Source: an uncultured Alteromonadaceae bacterium (GTDB lineage Bacteria > Pseudomonadota > Gammaproteobacteria > Enterobacterales > Alteromonadaceae). From it: a stretch of 64,000 nucleotides of DNA. A program made the translations under genes and the position numbers. Numbering within the stretch: the first letter of the stretch is position 1; each line of letters opens with the position of its first letter. The stretch is taken from NCBI GenBank assembly GCA_947501935.1, contig CANMXU010000018.1, forward strand, positions 1-64,000, read 5' to 3'. Positions 29,840 to 38,380 of the stretch are shown one piece after another. Under the pieces are notes generated by a model. The model was not told the origin of the DNA, did no database searches, and saw only the letters and a program-made list of their open reading frames with translations.

Positions 29840-31411
29840 ATGAGTTTATCGACACTAGACATTTCTGTCTTTGTCTTTTATGTAATTGCATTAATTGCAA
29901 TTGCATATTTTGTATCGCGAGAAAAAGCCGGTCATGAAAAAGATGCCAGTGATTATTTCCTTGCGGGTAATAGTCTTCCTTGGTGGGCAATTGGTGCATC
30001 ATTAATTGCAGCTAACATTTCAGCTGAACAAATTATTGGTATGTCAGGCTCAGGTTATAAAATTGGTTTAGCTATTGCTTCATACGAGTGGATGGCGGCT
30101 TTAACCTTGATGATTGTTGGTAAATATTTCTTACCTATTTTCCTTGAGAAAAAAATCTACACTATGCCACAATTTTTAGAAAATCGTTTTGATCACCGTG
30201 TTCGCTCGGTGATGGCGGTATTCTGGTTAGGTGTATACGTATTTGTTAACTTAACCGCTATTTTATGGTTAGGTGCGTTAGCGATTAATACCATTACAGG
30301 TGTTGATATTGTTTACGGTATGATTTTCTTAGGACTATTCTCTGTAGCTTACTCTTTATATGGTGGTCTTAAAGCGGTTGCTTTTACCGACATTATTCAA
30401 GTTGTATTATTAACCTTCGGTGGTTTATTCCTTTCTTATATCGCCTTAGATTTAATTGCTGCCAATAACGGCGGTCAAGGCATTATTGAAGGCTTTAATA
30501 TTTTAGCGTCACAAGCACCTGAAAAATTTGACATGATTTTGTCACCAGAAAGTGAACATTATGCTGACTTACCTGGTATTTCGGTACTTGTTGGTGGTAT
30601 GTGGGTTATGAACCTTTCTTACTGGGGCTTTAACCAATACATTATTCAACGTACTCTTGCGGCGAAAAACTTACGTGAAGGCCAAAAAGGTATCGCTTTT
30701 GCTGCTTTCTTAAAACTGCTAATGCCAATTATTGTTGTTTTACCAGGTATCGCGGCAGTATTACTTGTGCCTGATTTAGGTAAGCCAGACCAAGCCTACC
30801 CAGAACTGATGAACTTAATGCCATCGGGTCTTAAAGGTTTAGTATTTGCTGCGTTAGTTGCTGCGATTGTTTCATCACTTGCGTCAATGACTAACTCTAT
30901 CGCCACTATTTTCACTATGGATTTATACAAAAATGATAAAAATCCTAAGAGCGAAGAGCATTACGTAAAAGTGGGTCGTATCGTTAGTTTAGTAGCGCTA
31001 ATTATTGCTATGTTTGTTGCTAAGCCGCTATTAGGTCAATTCGACCAAGCGTTCCAATACATTCAAGAATTCACTGGCTTCTTTACTCCAGGTATTGTGG
31101 TGTTATTCTTCTTAGGTATGTTCTGGAAAAAAGCGACCGCTAATGCTGGTTTAGCTGCTGCACTTGGTTCAGCTGTGTTCTCACTTGGCTTTAAGTTCTT
31201 ATTACCTGAACTGCCGTTTATGGACCGCGTTGGCTTAGTATTTATTTTATGTATCGTACTAGCAGTTGTTGTTTCTTTAGCTGAAAACAAAGGCGAAGAT
31301 AAAAACGCAGTTAATCTAGACGGTATTAGCTTTGCTAGCTCGAAAGGCTTTAATATCTCAACAGTTGCAGTAACATTAATTTTGGTAGGTTTTTATACTA
31401 CTTGGTGGTAA
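29840..31411 (+). CDS. Sodium/solute symporter (SSS family), galactose-type
   Basis: The 523-residue protein has about 13-14 membrane helices. SSS-family motifs present include DYFLAGNSLPWWAIGASLIAA (about 38-58), QIIGMSGSGYKIG, SLYGGLKAVAFTD, GGMWVMNLSYWGFNQYIIQRTLAAK and FAALVAAIVSSLASMTNS, the last holding the sodium-2-site Ser/Thr pair. It is close to the SGLT-like sugar transporters used by marine bacteria to import galactose and related sugars. It probably takes up the monosaccharide released outside or in the periplasm. It starts after a 483-bp gap that holds the dgoA relic, so it is likely to have its own promoter. The SMP-30 gene follows after 36 bp. Confidence 0.93.
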   Translation: MSLSTLDISVFVFYVIALIAIAYFVSREKAGHEKDASDYFLAGNSLPWWAIGASLIAANISAEQIIGMSGSGYKIGLAIASYEWMAALTLMIVGKYFLPIFLEKKIYTMPQFLENRFDHRVRSVMAVFWLGVYVFVNLTAILWLGALAINTITGVDIVYGMIFLGLFSVAYSLYGGLKAVAFTDIIQVVLLTFGGLFLSYIALDLIAANNGGQGIIEGFNILASQAPEKFDMILSPESEHYADLPGISVLVGGMWVMNLSYWGFNQYIIQRTLAAKNLREGQKGIAFAAFLKLLMPIIVVLPGIAAVLLVPDLGKPDQAYPELMNLMPSGLKGLVFAALVAAIVSSLASMTNSIATIFTMDLYKNDKNPKSEEHYVKVGRIVSLVALIIAMFVAKPLLGQFDQAFQYIQEFTGFFTPGIVVLFFLGMFWKKATANAGLAAALGSAVFSLGFKFLLPELPFMDRVGLVFILCIVLAVVVSLAENKGEDKNAVNLDGISFASSKGFNISTVAVTLILVGFYTTWW

Positions 31412-31447
31412 ACACCTAAACTTAATTAATATGAGTGGTGAAATATA

Positions 31448-32377
31448 ATGAATAACGCTCGACGAATAGGTGATTTAATAATAACACTGAATGTTAGTAA
31501 CCAACTTGGTGAAGGTGTGCAGTGGGATGAACAAAGTCAGTCTATTTGGTGGACAGATATTGAATCTGCCTGCATACAGCGTTATTCGGTATTAACCACA
31601 AAAATTACGCAATACTCAATGCCAGAGCGTGTTGGCTGTTTTGCACTACTTAAAGGCGATGAACGTTTGTTCATCGCCTTTTCTTCAGGCTTTGCTTTAT
31701 ATGACCTAACCACTCAAGCATTAACTTGGTTAGCTCAACCTGAAAAACATATACTTAACCACCGTTTTAATGATGGTCGAGTTGATCGCCAAGGCCGATT
31801 TTGGGCGGGCACTATGGTTGAAAACACTCAAGAAAATGAAAATTCTGTTGATGAACAATTAGCCACTTGCGCAAGCTTGTATGTAGTTGACCATCAACAG
31901 CATTGTCAAAATAGACTTACTGATTTTGAAATATCGAATGGCTTATGTTGGAGTTTAGACGGTAGTATTCTCTACCATGCAGATTCACCGACAGGTAAAA
32001 TTTATCAATATGATATGGACAGCACTAGCTGCCAATTATCCAATAAACAGCTCTTTGCTACCACCGCAGAACATAGCTTTCCTGATGGTTCGTGTATTGA
32101 TAGCCAAAATTATTTGTGGAACGCTCAATGGGGTGGTTCACGGGTAGTACGTTATACACCAACGGGGGAAATTGATTTAAGTTTAACTTTACCCGTCAGC
32201 CAACCAAGCTGTGTTGCCATTGGCGGCCCTAATATGGACTGGTTGATTATTACCTCAGCAAAGCAAGACTTAACCCCAACAGAGCTTGTAGAACAACCCC
32301 AAGCAGGCAATATATTCATTTACCAATTGCATGGTATTACCGGCGTAGCAGAGTCGCGCTGTAGTACTTTTAGTTAG
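31448..32377 (+). CDS. SMP-30/gluconolactonase family lactonase
   Basis: The 309-residue protein has the regucalcin-like six-blade fold markers. They are LGEGVQWDEQSQSIWWTDIES at the start (metal Glu), RFNDGRVDRQGRFWAGTM in the middle, SNGLCWSLDGSILYHADSP (Asn and Asp metal ligands) and FPDGSCIDSQNYLWNAQWGG. It should hydrolyse galactono-1,4-lactone, the product of the SDR, to galactonate. No signal peptide is seen, consistent with a cytoplasmic step. It lies between the symporter and the first family-1 binding protein with short gaps (36 and 10 bp). Confidence 0.9.
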   Translation: MNNARRIGDLIITLNVSNQLGEGVQWDEQSQSIWWTDIESACIQRYSVLTTKITQYSMPERVGCFALLKGDERLFIAFSSGFALYDLTTQALTWLAQPEKHILNHRFNDGRVDRQGRFWAGTMVENTQENENSVDEQLATCASLYVVDHQQHCQNRLTDFEISNGLCWSLDGSILYHADSPTGKIYQYDMDSTSCQLSNKQLFATTAEHSFPDGSCIDSQNYLWNAQWGGSRVVRYTPTGEIDLSLTLPVSQPSCVAIGGPNMDWLIITSAKQDLTPTELVEQPQAGNIFIYQLHGITGVAESRCSTFS

Positions 32378-32387
32378 CGCCAATATC

Positions 32388-33665
32388 ATGTTAGCTACAT
32401 ACTTAAGTAAAAACTCATTCCTGATACTTTTATTTATACTGTGTGTATTTTGTCAGGTAAGCCATGCCAATCATCAAAAAGATACTGTAACCGTTGCACT
32501 AAACTCTTCAGCAACCATTCGCAGTGCCTTTTTACCCTTATTTAAAGACTTTGAAGCACAAACTAACATTAGAGTAAAAATAGTTCGTTACAGCGATGAT
32601 AATGAGTTCGACGCTAACATGGAACGCTGGTTGGTGCAGGGCATAGATACTCCAGATGTTTTGTATGGACATAACTCCCAACGTTTACTTTCTATGGCAG
32701 CAAAAGGTCTGGTCTACCCGATCACCGAACTGTGGAATAAAAATGCTTGGCAAGAAAAGTTTCGCCCTGAGCTCATTGACTGGGTTAGCCATAAAGATGA
32801 GATATATGCGTTACCCTACGGTTATTATACTTGGGGGCTATTTTTTAAACGTTCGTTAACTGAAAGGTTTGGTCCGGTGCCAACCACGTGGCAAGCCTTT
32901 ATTGAGTATTGTCAAAAGCTTAAACAAGCGGGTATAAGTCCGTTTCCCTCGTCTGATAAGCAGCCATGGATCGCCGCTGCATGGTTTGAATATTTAGTTT
33001 TACGCATGCATGGTTTAAAGCTTTTTGAACAAATTGTTGCGGGTGAAGTTTCGTTTCATGATCAACAGCTCCAATCTGTTTTCATTAAGTGGCAGCAGAT
33101 GATTAAGCTTGGTTTGTTTTCGAGTGAATTTTCACAGTACCGCTGGGAAGAATACCTACCTCATTTTTTAAGAGGGGAGTTAGGATTCATTTTAATGAGT
33201 ACTAATTTAGGTAGTCGTATATTTGATAAGCAAACCATTGAGGCGGTCGACTTTATGGCTTTCCCAAAAATAAGCGATATACCTCGCTATGAAACTGGGC
33301 CAGCTAATGTTTTTTTCATTGCTAAGAATTGTCCGAATAAAAGTAATGCCGAAAAATTACTTACATTTTTTGCACAAGCACAAGTGCAAAGTCAGCTTGC
33401 TCAATACTTATACGCAAGTCCAGCTAGAAGCGACGGTACTATTTTAGGTGGTAAATACACAGCAGCAGGACATAAAACCTTAACTGAAGCGAAAGGCATT
33501 TCACCTTTTTTTGATCGCGCGGCTAAGCCTGAATTTGAAAAAATTGCAGTAGTGGCTTTTGCTGATTTTATCAAAAATGGCGATATTAACGCTTTAACAC
33601 AAACATTAGAATTGGCGCGATTACAGGTATATAGCGATAAAAAAAGCCAACGTCCCCAGCAATAA
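32388..33665 (+). CDS. Family-1 extracellular solute-binding protein (orphan), copy 1
   Basis: The 425-residue exported protein (signal peptide to about residue 27, VSHA) has the bilobal sugar-binding fold. Motifs are FLPLFKDFEAQTNIRVKIVRY, DTPDVLYGHNSQRL, YALPYGYYTWGLFFKRSL and PVPTTWQAFIEYCQKLKQAG. Such proteins normally feed an ABC importer, but no permease or ATPase is in the window. It is highly similar to the gene at 35410-36690 and related to 53138-54403. It starts 10 bp after the lactonase, so it belongs to the same transcript. It may serve a distant transporter or act as a sugar sensor partner. Confidence 0.88.
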   Translation: MLATYLSKNSFLILLFILCVFCQVSHANHQKDTVTVALNSSATIRSAFLPLFKDFEAQTNIRVKIVRYSDDNEFDANMERWLVQGIDTPDVLYGHNSQRLLSMAAKGLVYPITELWNKNAWQEKFRPELIDWVSHKDEIYALPYGYYTWGLFFKRSLTERFGPVPTTWQAFIEYCQKLKQAGISPFPSSDKQPWIAAAWFEYLVLRMHGLKLFEQIVAGEVSFHDQQLQSVFIKWQQMIKLGLFSSEFSQYRWEEYLPHFLRGELGFILMSTNLGSRIFDKQTIEAVDFMAFPKISDIPRYETGPANVFFIAKNCPNKSNAEKLLTFFAQAQVQSQLAQYLYASPARSDGTILGGKYTAAGHKTLTEAKGISPFFDRAAKPEFEKIAVVAFADFIKNGDINALTQTLELARLQVYSDKKSQRPQQ

Positions 33666-33695
33666 AGCGCATAATAAAAACCTAAGGAATATTAC

Positions 33696-35210
33696 GTGAA
33701 AACAGCTTTTGTCCAGACTACAGTGGTTTTCAGCGCACTGTTTCTTAGCCTTTTTAGCTACTGCCTTAAAGCAAAAACGATACCGGCTGTGCCCTTAAAG
33801 CCACCTAATATTTTATGGATTTATGTTGAAGACATGAACGACTGGATGGGCGCCTATGGAGATAACACCGTTGCTACACCTAATATAGACGCGTTAGCAA
33901 AGCAGGGCGTGCGTTTTACTAATGCCATAATGCCCGCTCCGGTATGCTCGTCAACACGTTCAGGCATTATTACAGGAGTAATGCCTACTGCTTTAGGTTT
34001 GCATAACCATCGCAGTTCACGTGATAAAAATGCGCAAATATACTTGCCTAAAGGTTTTAAAACCATTCCTGAGGTGTTTCAACAGCATGGCTACCAAACC
34101 TTTAATATGGGCAAAGACGACTATAATTTTCATTACCAGCGTCAGCAGTTATTTTCAATAGACCCACTTACCGAACGTTTAAAAAAATACCGTGCTAACC
34201 CTAAAGCGAATGTTAAAAAAGGTGAAATTTTTCCACTGAGTGAATTGGTTAACCAACAACCCTTTTTTGGACAAATCCAATTAGAAGGTGGTAAAGACAA
34301 GGCTAAAGCATTGCAGCCGGTTGCATTAACCGAAATGGTTGATAAATTACCACCTTATTATCCTAGCCATCCATCGTTTTTAAAAGCATGGGCACGCCAT
34401 TATGAGCAAATAGCTATTACTGATCAGCGTGTTGGAAAAATAATTGCGGAACTAGCCGCGAGTAATTTACTTAACAATACTGCAATATTTTTCTTTACCG
34501 ACCATGGCATGGTTTTACCGCGCCATAAGCAATTTGTTTATGAAGGAGGCTTACGAGTTCCTTTTGTTATCAGCTGGCCGCAAGCTAATGCACAGCTGCG
34601 CACTAAAGGCGCGGTACGTGATGATATTGTTAATGGCATTGATATTGGCACAACATCATTAGGCTTAGCTGGTATTCCTATTCCAAGTGTTATGGCTGGT
34701 GATAATGTTTTTGCGCATAACTATCAAGAAAAGTCGCACACTATTGCGACACGAGATCGATTAGATTATACCTTTGATCGTATTCGTGCTGTGCGAACTA
34801 AAGACTTTAAATATATTCGTAACTACTTTCCTGAGCGTGCTTATATGCAAGCGCAGTATCGCGACTTACATCCCAAAAAATTCCCATTTATGCAAGCTTA
34901 TAAAACACTTTATAGTGCCGGGAAATTGAACTCGGCACAGGCTTTATTTATGGCCAAGAGAAAGCCGAATGAAGAGTTATATGATCTAAAAACTGACCCT
35001 GATGAAATTAATAACTTAGCTAGCCAGCCAAGCTATGAAAAAATATTAAAGCAACACCGCCTGTTATTAGATAATTGGCAAAAAGCTGGGAATGATCAAG
35101 GACAATATCCCGAAAGTGACGCAGGTGTTGCTGCGGTAATTAAACGTTGGGAACAGCATTGTATTAGCCCCGAGTGCCAAAATTATCGTAAAAAGCAGTT
35201 GATGAATTAA
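33696..35210 (+). CDS. S1 sulfatase, exported (C-S-S-T-R active-site variant)
   Basis: The 504-residue formylglycine sulfatase has a signal peptide. The metal-binding opening is NILWIYVEDMNDWMG, where the usual DD pair is ED. The modified-residue motif PVCSSTRSGIITG is near residue 84, a variant of C-x-P-S-R with Ser and Thr in place of Pro and Ser. FFFTDHGMVLPRHKQ holds the DH metal ligands, and RVPFVISWP follows. It probably removes sulfate from galactan oligosaccharides. The start is GTG with AAGGA 8 bp upstream. It lies between two paralogous binding-protein genes in the same direction. Confidence 0.88.
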   Translation: MKTAFVQTTVVFSALFLSLFSYCLKAKTIPAVPLKPPNILWIYVEDMNDWMGAYGDNTVATPNIDALAKQGVRFTNAIMPAPVCSSTRSGIITGVMPTALGLHNHRSSRDKNAQIYLPKGFKTIPEVFQQHGYQTFNMGKDDYNFHYQRQQLFSIDPLTERLKKYRANPKANVKKGEIFPLSELVNQQPFFGQIQLEGGKDKAKALQPVALTEMVDKLPPYYPSHPSFLKAWARHYEQIAITDQRVGKIIAELAASNLLNNTAIFFFTDHGMVLPRHKQFVYEGGLRVPFVISWPQANAQLRTKGAVRDDIVNGIDIGTTSLGLAGIPIPSVMAGDNVFAHNYQEKSHTIATRDRLDYTFDRIRAVRTKDFKYIRNYFPERAYMQAQYRDLHPKKFPFMQAYKTLYSAGKLNSAQALFMAKRKPNEELYDLKTDPDEINNLASQPSYEKILKQHRLLLDNWQKAGNDQGQYPESDAGVAAVIKRWEQHCISPECQNYRKKQLMN

Positions 35211-35409
35211 TATTTTTATTTGCTATTTTATTCACACGATATTGGCTAATAATGTCTTAAGTTACATTTATTTAGACTTTATTGAAATCATATGAAAGCT
35301 TTCGTATGTTATTGTTTTGAGCTTTTTTGTGAGAAATGTCTTACAAAAAATCTAAAAATGGTTATGATGTAAACAGATTTAAGCAAAGTTCGTAGGGCTG
35401 TAGCTGTAT

Positions 35410-36690
35410 ATGAAAACTCCTTTTTTAACTTTTAATTTGATCATTGTTGGTTTGGTTAGCAGTTTGATCAGTATATTCTCAGGGAGCGCTATTGCAGCAG
35501 AGAAAATAAATAAAAAAAGCGTAACCGTGGCTTTATATTCATCGCCGACCATTCGTTTGGCCTTTTTACCTTTATTTAAGCAATTTGAAGAACAAACCAA
35601 TATTCGCGTTAAAACAGTGCGCTATACCGACCAACATGAGTTTCATAACTCTATGGATAAATGGTTAGTAAAGGGTATCGATACCCCTGATATTTTACAC
35701 GGTCAAAGTGCTGAACGGCTTTATGCGTTAGCAAAGAAAGGTTTGCTTCATCCGCAAACTCAATTGTGGCATCGACAAGGCTGGTTTGAAAAATTTAGAA
35801 CTGAACTAATTGACTGGGTAAGTTATGAAGGTGAAGTGTATGGCTTGCCTTATGGCTATTATACTTGGGGACTTTTCTATAAAAAATCACTTGTAGAAAA
35901 ATTTGGCCCAGTGCCAACTACTTGGGACGATTTTTTATATTATTGCCAGCAATTAAAAGAGGCGGGTATTAGCCCTTTCCCTGCTTCTAAAAAGCAACCT
36001 TTTATCGCTGCTGCTTGGTTTGAATATTTAGTTTTACGCAGTTACGGTTTAAGCTTTTTTGAAGAAATCAGCGCTGGAAAGGTATCGTTTCATCACCCGA
36101 AAGTACAGTCAGTATTAAGCCAATGGCAACAAATGATCGAATTGGGTTTCTTTGATACTCAATATGAACAATATGATTGGGAAGAATACATTCCGCGTTT
36201 TCTAAGAGATCAAATAGGCTTTGTTTTTATGAGCACCAATGTTGGCAGTCGTATTTACGACAAAAAATTTATTGAAGCGGTTGATTTTATGCCATTTCCA
36301 AAAATTAATGATATTCCGCGTTATGAGTCAGGACCTGCCAATAGCTTTTTCATTGCCCAAAACTCTCAAAACAAAAAGGCTGCAGAGCAATTTCTTGATT
36401 TTTTTTCCCTGCCTGAAATTCAATCTCAACTTGGCAAATATTTGTATCTATCTCCAGCGCATAATGAGGCACAAAGCATAGGTGGAAAATATACTAGCGC
36501 GGGCCATAATACCTTATTGAGTGCTGAAGGGATTTCCCCCTTCTTTGATCGCGCCGCTAAGCCAGAATTTGAAAAACCGGCAGTAAAGGCTTTTGCTGAG
36601 TTTTTAGCTACAGGTAATACCAAAATGCTTACTAAGCAATTAGAAGCTATTCGTGTAAAAGGCAAGGGGAAATTAGCCCTGAATAATTAA
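35410..36690 (+). CDS. Family-1 extracellular solute-binding protein (orphan), copy 2
   Basis: The 426-residue exported protein is a close paralogue of the gene at 32388. Shared stretches include LPYGYYTWGLF, RYE.GPAN.FFIA and ISPFFDRAAKPEFEK. Signal peptide is about residues 1-29. A 199-bp gap separates it from the sulfatase, so it may have its own promoter. The pair brackets the sulfatase, suggesting duplication of a binding-protein gene in place. No cognate ABC permease is visible. Downstream are a heptamer repeat array and a short MITE-like element. Confidence 0.88.
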   Translation: MKTPFLTFNLIIVGLVSSLISIFSGSAIAAEKINKKSVTVALYSSPTIRLAFLPLFKQFEEQTNIRVKTVRYTDQHEFHNSMDKWLVKGIDTPDILHGQSAERLYALAKKGLLHPQTQLWHRQGWFEKFRTELIDWVSYEGEVYGLPYGYYTWGLFYKKSLVEKFGPVPTTWDDFLYYCQQLKEAGISPFPASKKQPFIAAAWFEYLVLRSYGLSFFEEISAGKVSFHHPKVQSVLSQWQQMIELGFFDTQYEQYDWEEYIPRFLRDQIGFVFMSTNVGSRIYDKKFIEAVDFMPFPKINDIPRYESGPANSFFIAQNSQNKKAAEQFLDFFSLPEIQSQLGKYLYLSPAHNEAQSIGGKYTSAGHNTLLSAEGISPFFDRAAKPEFEKPAVKAFAEFLATGNTKMLTKQLEAIRVKGKGKLALNN

Positions 36691-36733
36691 GGATTGATTA
36701 TCTTTTTGGGAGTGAATTCGTTTCTAATCGCTT

Positions 36734-36782
36734 TGATAATTGATAATTGTTAGTTGTTAGTTGATAGTTAATAGTTAATAGA
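36734..36782. repeat. Degenerate heptamer tandem array (7 units)
   Basis: Seven successive 7-bp units (TGATAAT, TGTTAGT, TGATAGT, TAATAGT types) lie between the 3' ends of the binding-protein gene and the convergent sulfatase. In another register they read TTAGTTG, the same family as the array at 62450-62533. Confidence 0.7.
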
Positions 36783-36793
36783 AGGCTTTTATA

Positions 36794-36897
36794 TAGGGTC
36801 TGTTGATTTTCAGCTATATTTTTGTAGCAAAAGGTTTGCCTTGATTAAAACGCTTTTAATTTGAACAAAATTCATACTCGAAAGATCAACAGACCTA
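36794..36897. mobile_element. MITE-like element with GGTCTGTTGAT terminal inverted repeats
   Basis: The roughly 100-bp segment begins TAGGGTCTGTTGATTTTC and ends GAAAGATCAACAGACCTA. The ends are near-perfect inverted repeats, bounded by TA on both sides as expected for a TA target duplication. It holds no coding region. It lies between two convergent genes next to a heptamer array. Confidence 0.6.
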
Positions 36898-36913
36898 GTT
36901 TTATCTTTTTAAA

Positions 36914-38365
36914 TTAGTGCTTCTTAGCCCAAGGAGATGGTAGCTTTTCTAAGGTGAATTCAGGATGATAGCTGCGAGTAGTTAACATTTTCTCCATTAA
37001 TAATTTGAGTAATTCAGGCTTTGCTGCGGCGACATTATTTTGTTCGCTAGCATCAAGGGATAAATTATACAGCTCTGCTGGTTTATTTTTATATTTTATT
37101 AACTTCCATTGCTGATATCTAATTGCCTGTACAGGGCCTTTAGCTTCGTTAAACTCCCAATATAAATAGTCATGCTGCTGCTGCTCTGTGACTTTGGCTA
37201 ATAAGGTATTTACTATAGAAATACCATCAGTAGTAGGGCAGTTATTATCACCTGCAAGTTGGCAAAAGGTTGGCATCATATCCCAAAATGCACTGATATG
37301 ATCTGATTGGGAGTCGGGAGCTATTTTTCCTGGCCAGCGCGCAATAAAAGGCACTCTAATTCCACCTTCGTATAAATCACGCTTTTTGCCTTTAAAACCG
37401 CCATTGCTATTGAAAAAGCCATCATCATATTCAGGGCCATTATCACTGGTGAAAATTACTAAAGTATTATCTGCTAAACCTTGCTGTTCAAGTACCGCGA
37501 GTAACGTACCAACATCACGATCCATACGTGAAACCATGCCCGCATAGGTAGTATTTCCTTCAACATCGTTACGATAATGTCCTTGGGTATTCATTAAGCG
37601 TTTAGGCCAGCCTAAGTTAATATATGGCTGTTTTGAGTCTTCAGGTACGGTTAGTGCTAGGTGAGGGATGGTATAAGCTAAATAAAGAAAAAACGGTTGT
37701 TTATGTTGCTGTCTTTTGATGTAGGAAATCGCTTTTTCAGTAAATAAATCGTGAGTATATTGTCCTTTGTTGGTGAGGTAATCGTTATTTTCTAGTAGAA
37801 ATGATTGATTATTTTCATATAAGGTTGGCCAATAATAATGATGAGCATCAAGGTGGTTTTTCAAACCAAAAAAGTAATCAAAACCTTGCTGTAAGGGCAT
37901 TGCTGTTTGCTTAGCGTCATCTGCCTCTGCTAAACCCCACTTGCCAATGGCTGCGGTGTTATAGCCATTGTTTTTCAGCATTTTGGCTAAAGTTATATCG
38001 TCTGCTTTTAAATCTACGGGATGGCGAGAGTTAGTCCATTTAGGGTTACCTCTAATTGGGCTATGTCCAGAATGTAGACCGGTTAATAAACTGGCCCTCG
38101 ATGGCCCGCAAACGGTTGAGCCCGCATAATGTTGAGTAAATTTGATGCCTTCATGGGCAAGTTGATCAATGTTTGGTGTTTTTATTTTCGTTTGACCAAA
38201 AACACCAATATCGCCATAGCCCATATCATCTGCAAGAATGTAAATGATGTTTGGCCGAGGCGCTTTGTTTGTATGGGCACTTTGACTTGCTAATGGCTTG
38301 GCGCTTTGAGCATTGCTATTAAATATAATAAGCAAGCTAGCAAGTAAAGTGCATAATATTTTCAT
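36914..38365 (-). CDS. S1 sulfatase, exported (arylsulfatase A-like)
   Basis: The 483-residue sulfatase has a signal peptide (to about residue 19). Motifs are NIIYILADDMGYGDIGVFG (DD metal pair), STVCGPSRASLLTG (formylglycine Cys in canonical C-x-P-S-R), AIGKWGLAE, IPHLALTVPE, VIFTSDNGPEYDDGFFNSNGGFKGKKRDLYEGGIRVPF (read in parts) and a late LWDMMPT-type segment. Target specificity within the galactan cannot be read from sequence alone. It ends close to the next sulfatase (15 bp gap), so the two minus-strand sulfatases form one operon. Confidence 0.93.
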   Translation of the reverse strand: MKILCTLLASLLIIFNSNAQSAKPLASQSAHTNKAPRPNIIYILADDMGYGDIGVFGQTKIKTPNIDQLAHEGIKFTQHYAGSTVCGPSRASLLTGLHSGHSPIRGNPKWTNSRHPVDLKADDITLAKMLKNNGYNTAAIGKWGLAEADDAKQTAMPLQQGFDYFFGLKNHLDAHHYYWPTLYENNQSFLLENNDYLTNKGQYTHDLFTEKAISYIKRQQHKQPFFLYLAYTIPHLALTVPEDSKQPYINLGWPKRLMNTQGHYRNDVEGNTTYAGMVSRMDRDVGTLLAVLEQQGLADNTLVIFTSDNGPEYDDGFFNSNGGFKGKKRDLYEGGIRVPFIARWPGKIAPDSQSDHISAFWDMMPTFCQLAGDNNCPTTDGISIVNTLLAKVTEQQQHDYLYWEFNEAKGPVQAIRYQQWKLIKYKNKPAELYNLSLDASEQNNVAAAKPELLKLLMEKMLTTRSYHPEFTLEKLPSPWAKKH

Positions 38366-38380
38366 CTTATAATGGCGACT

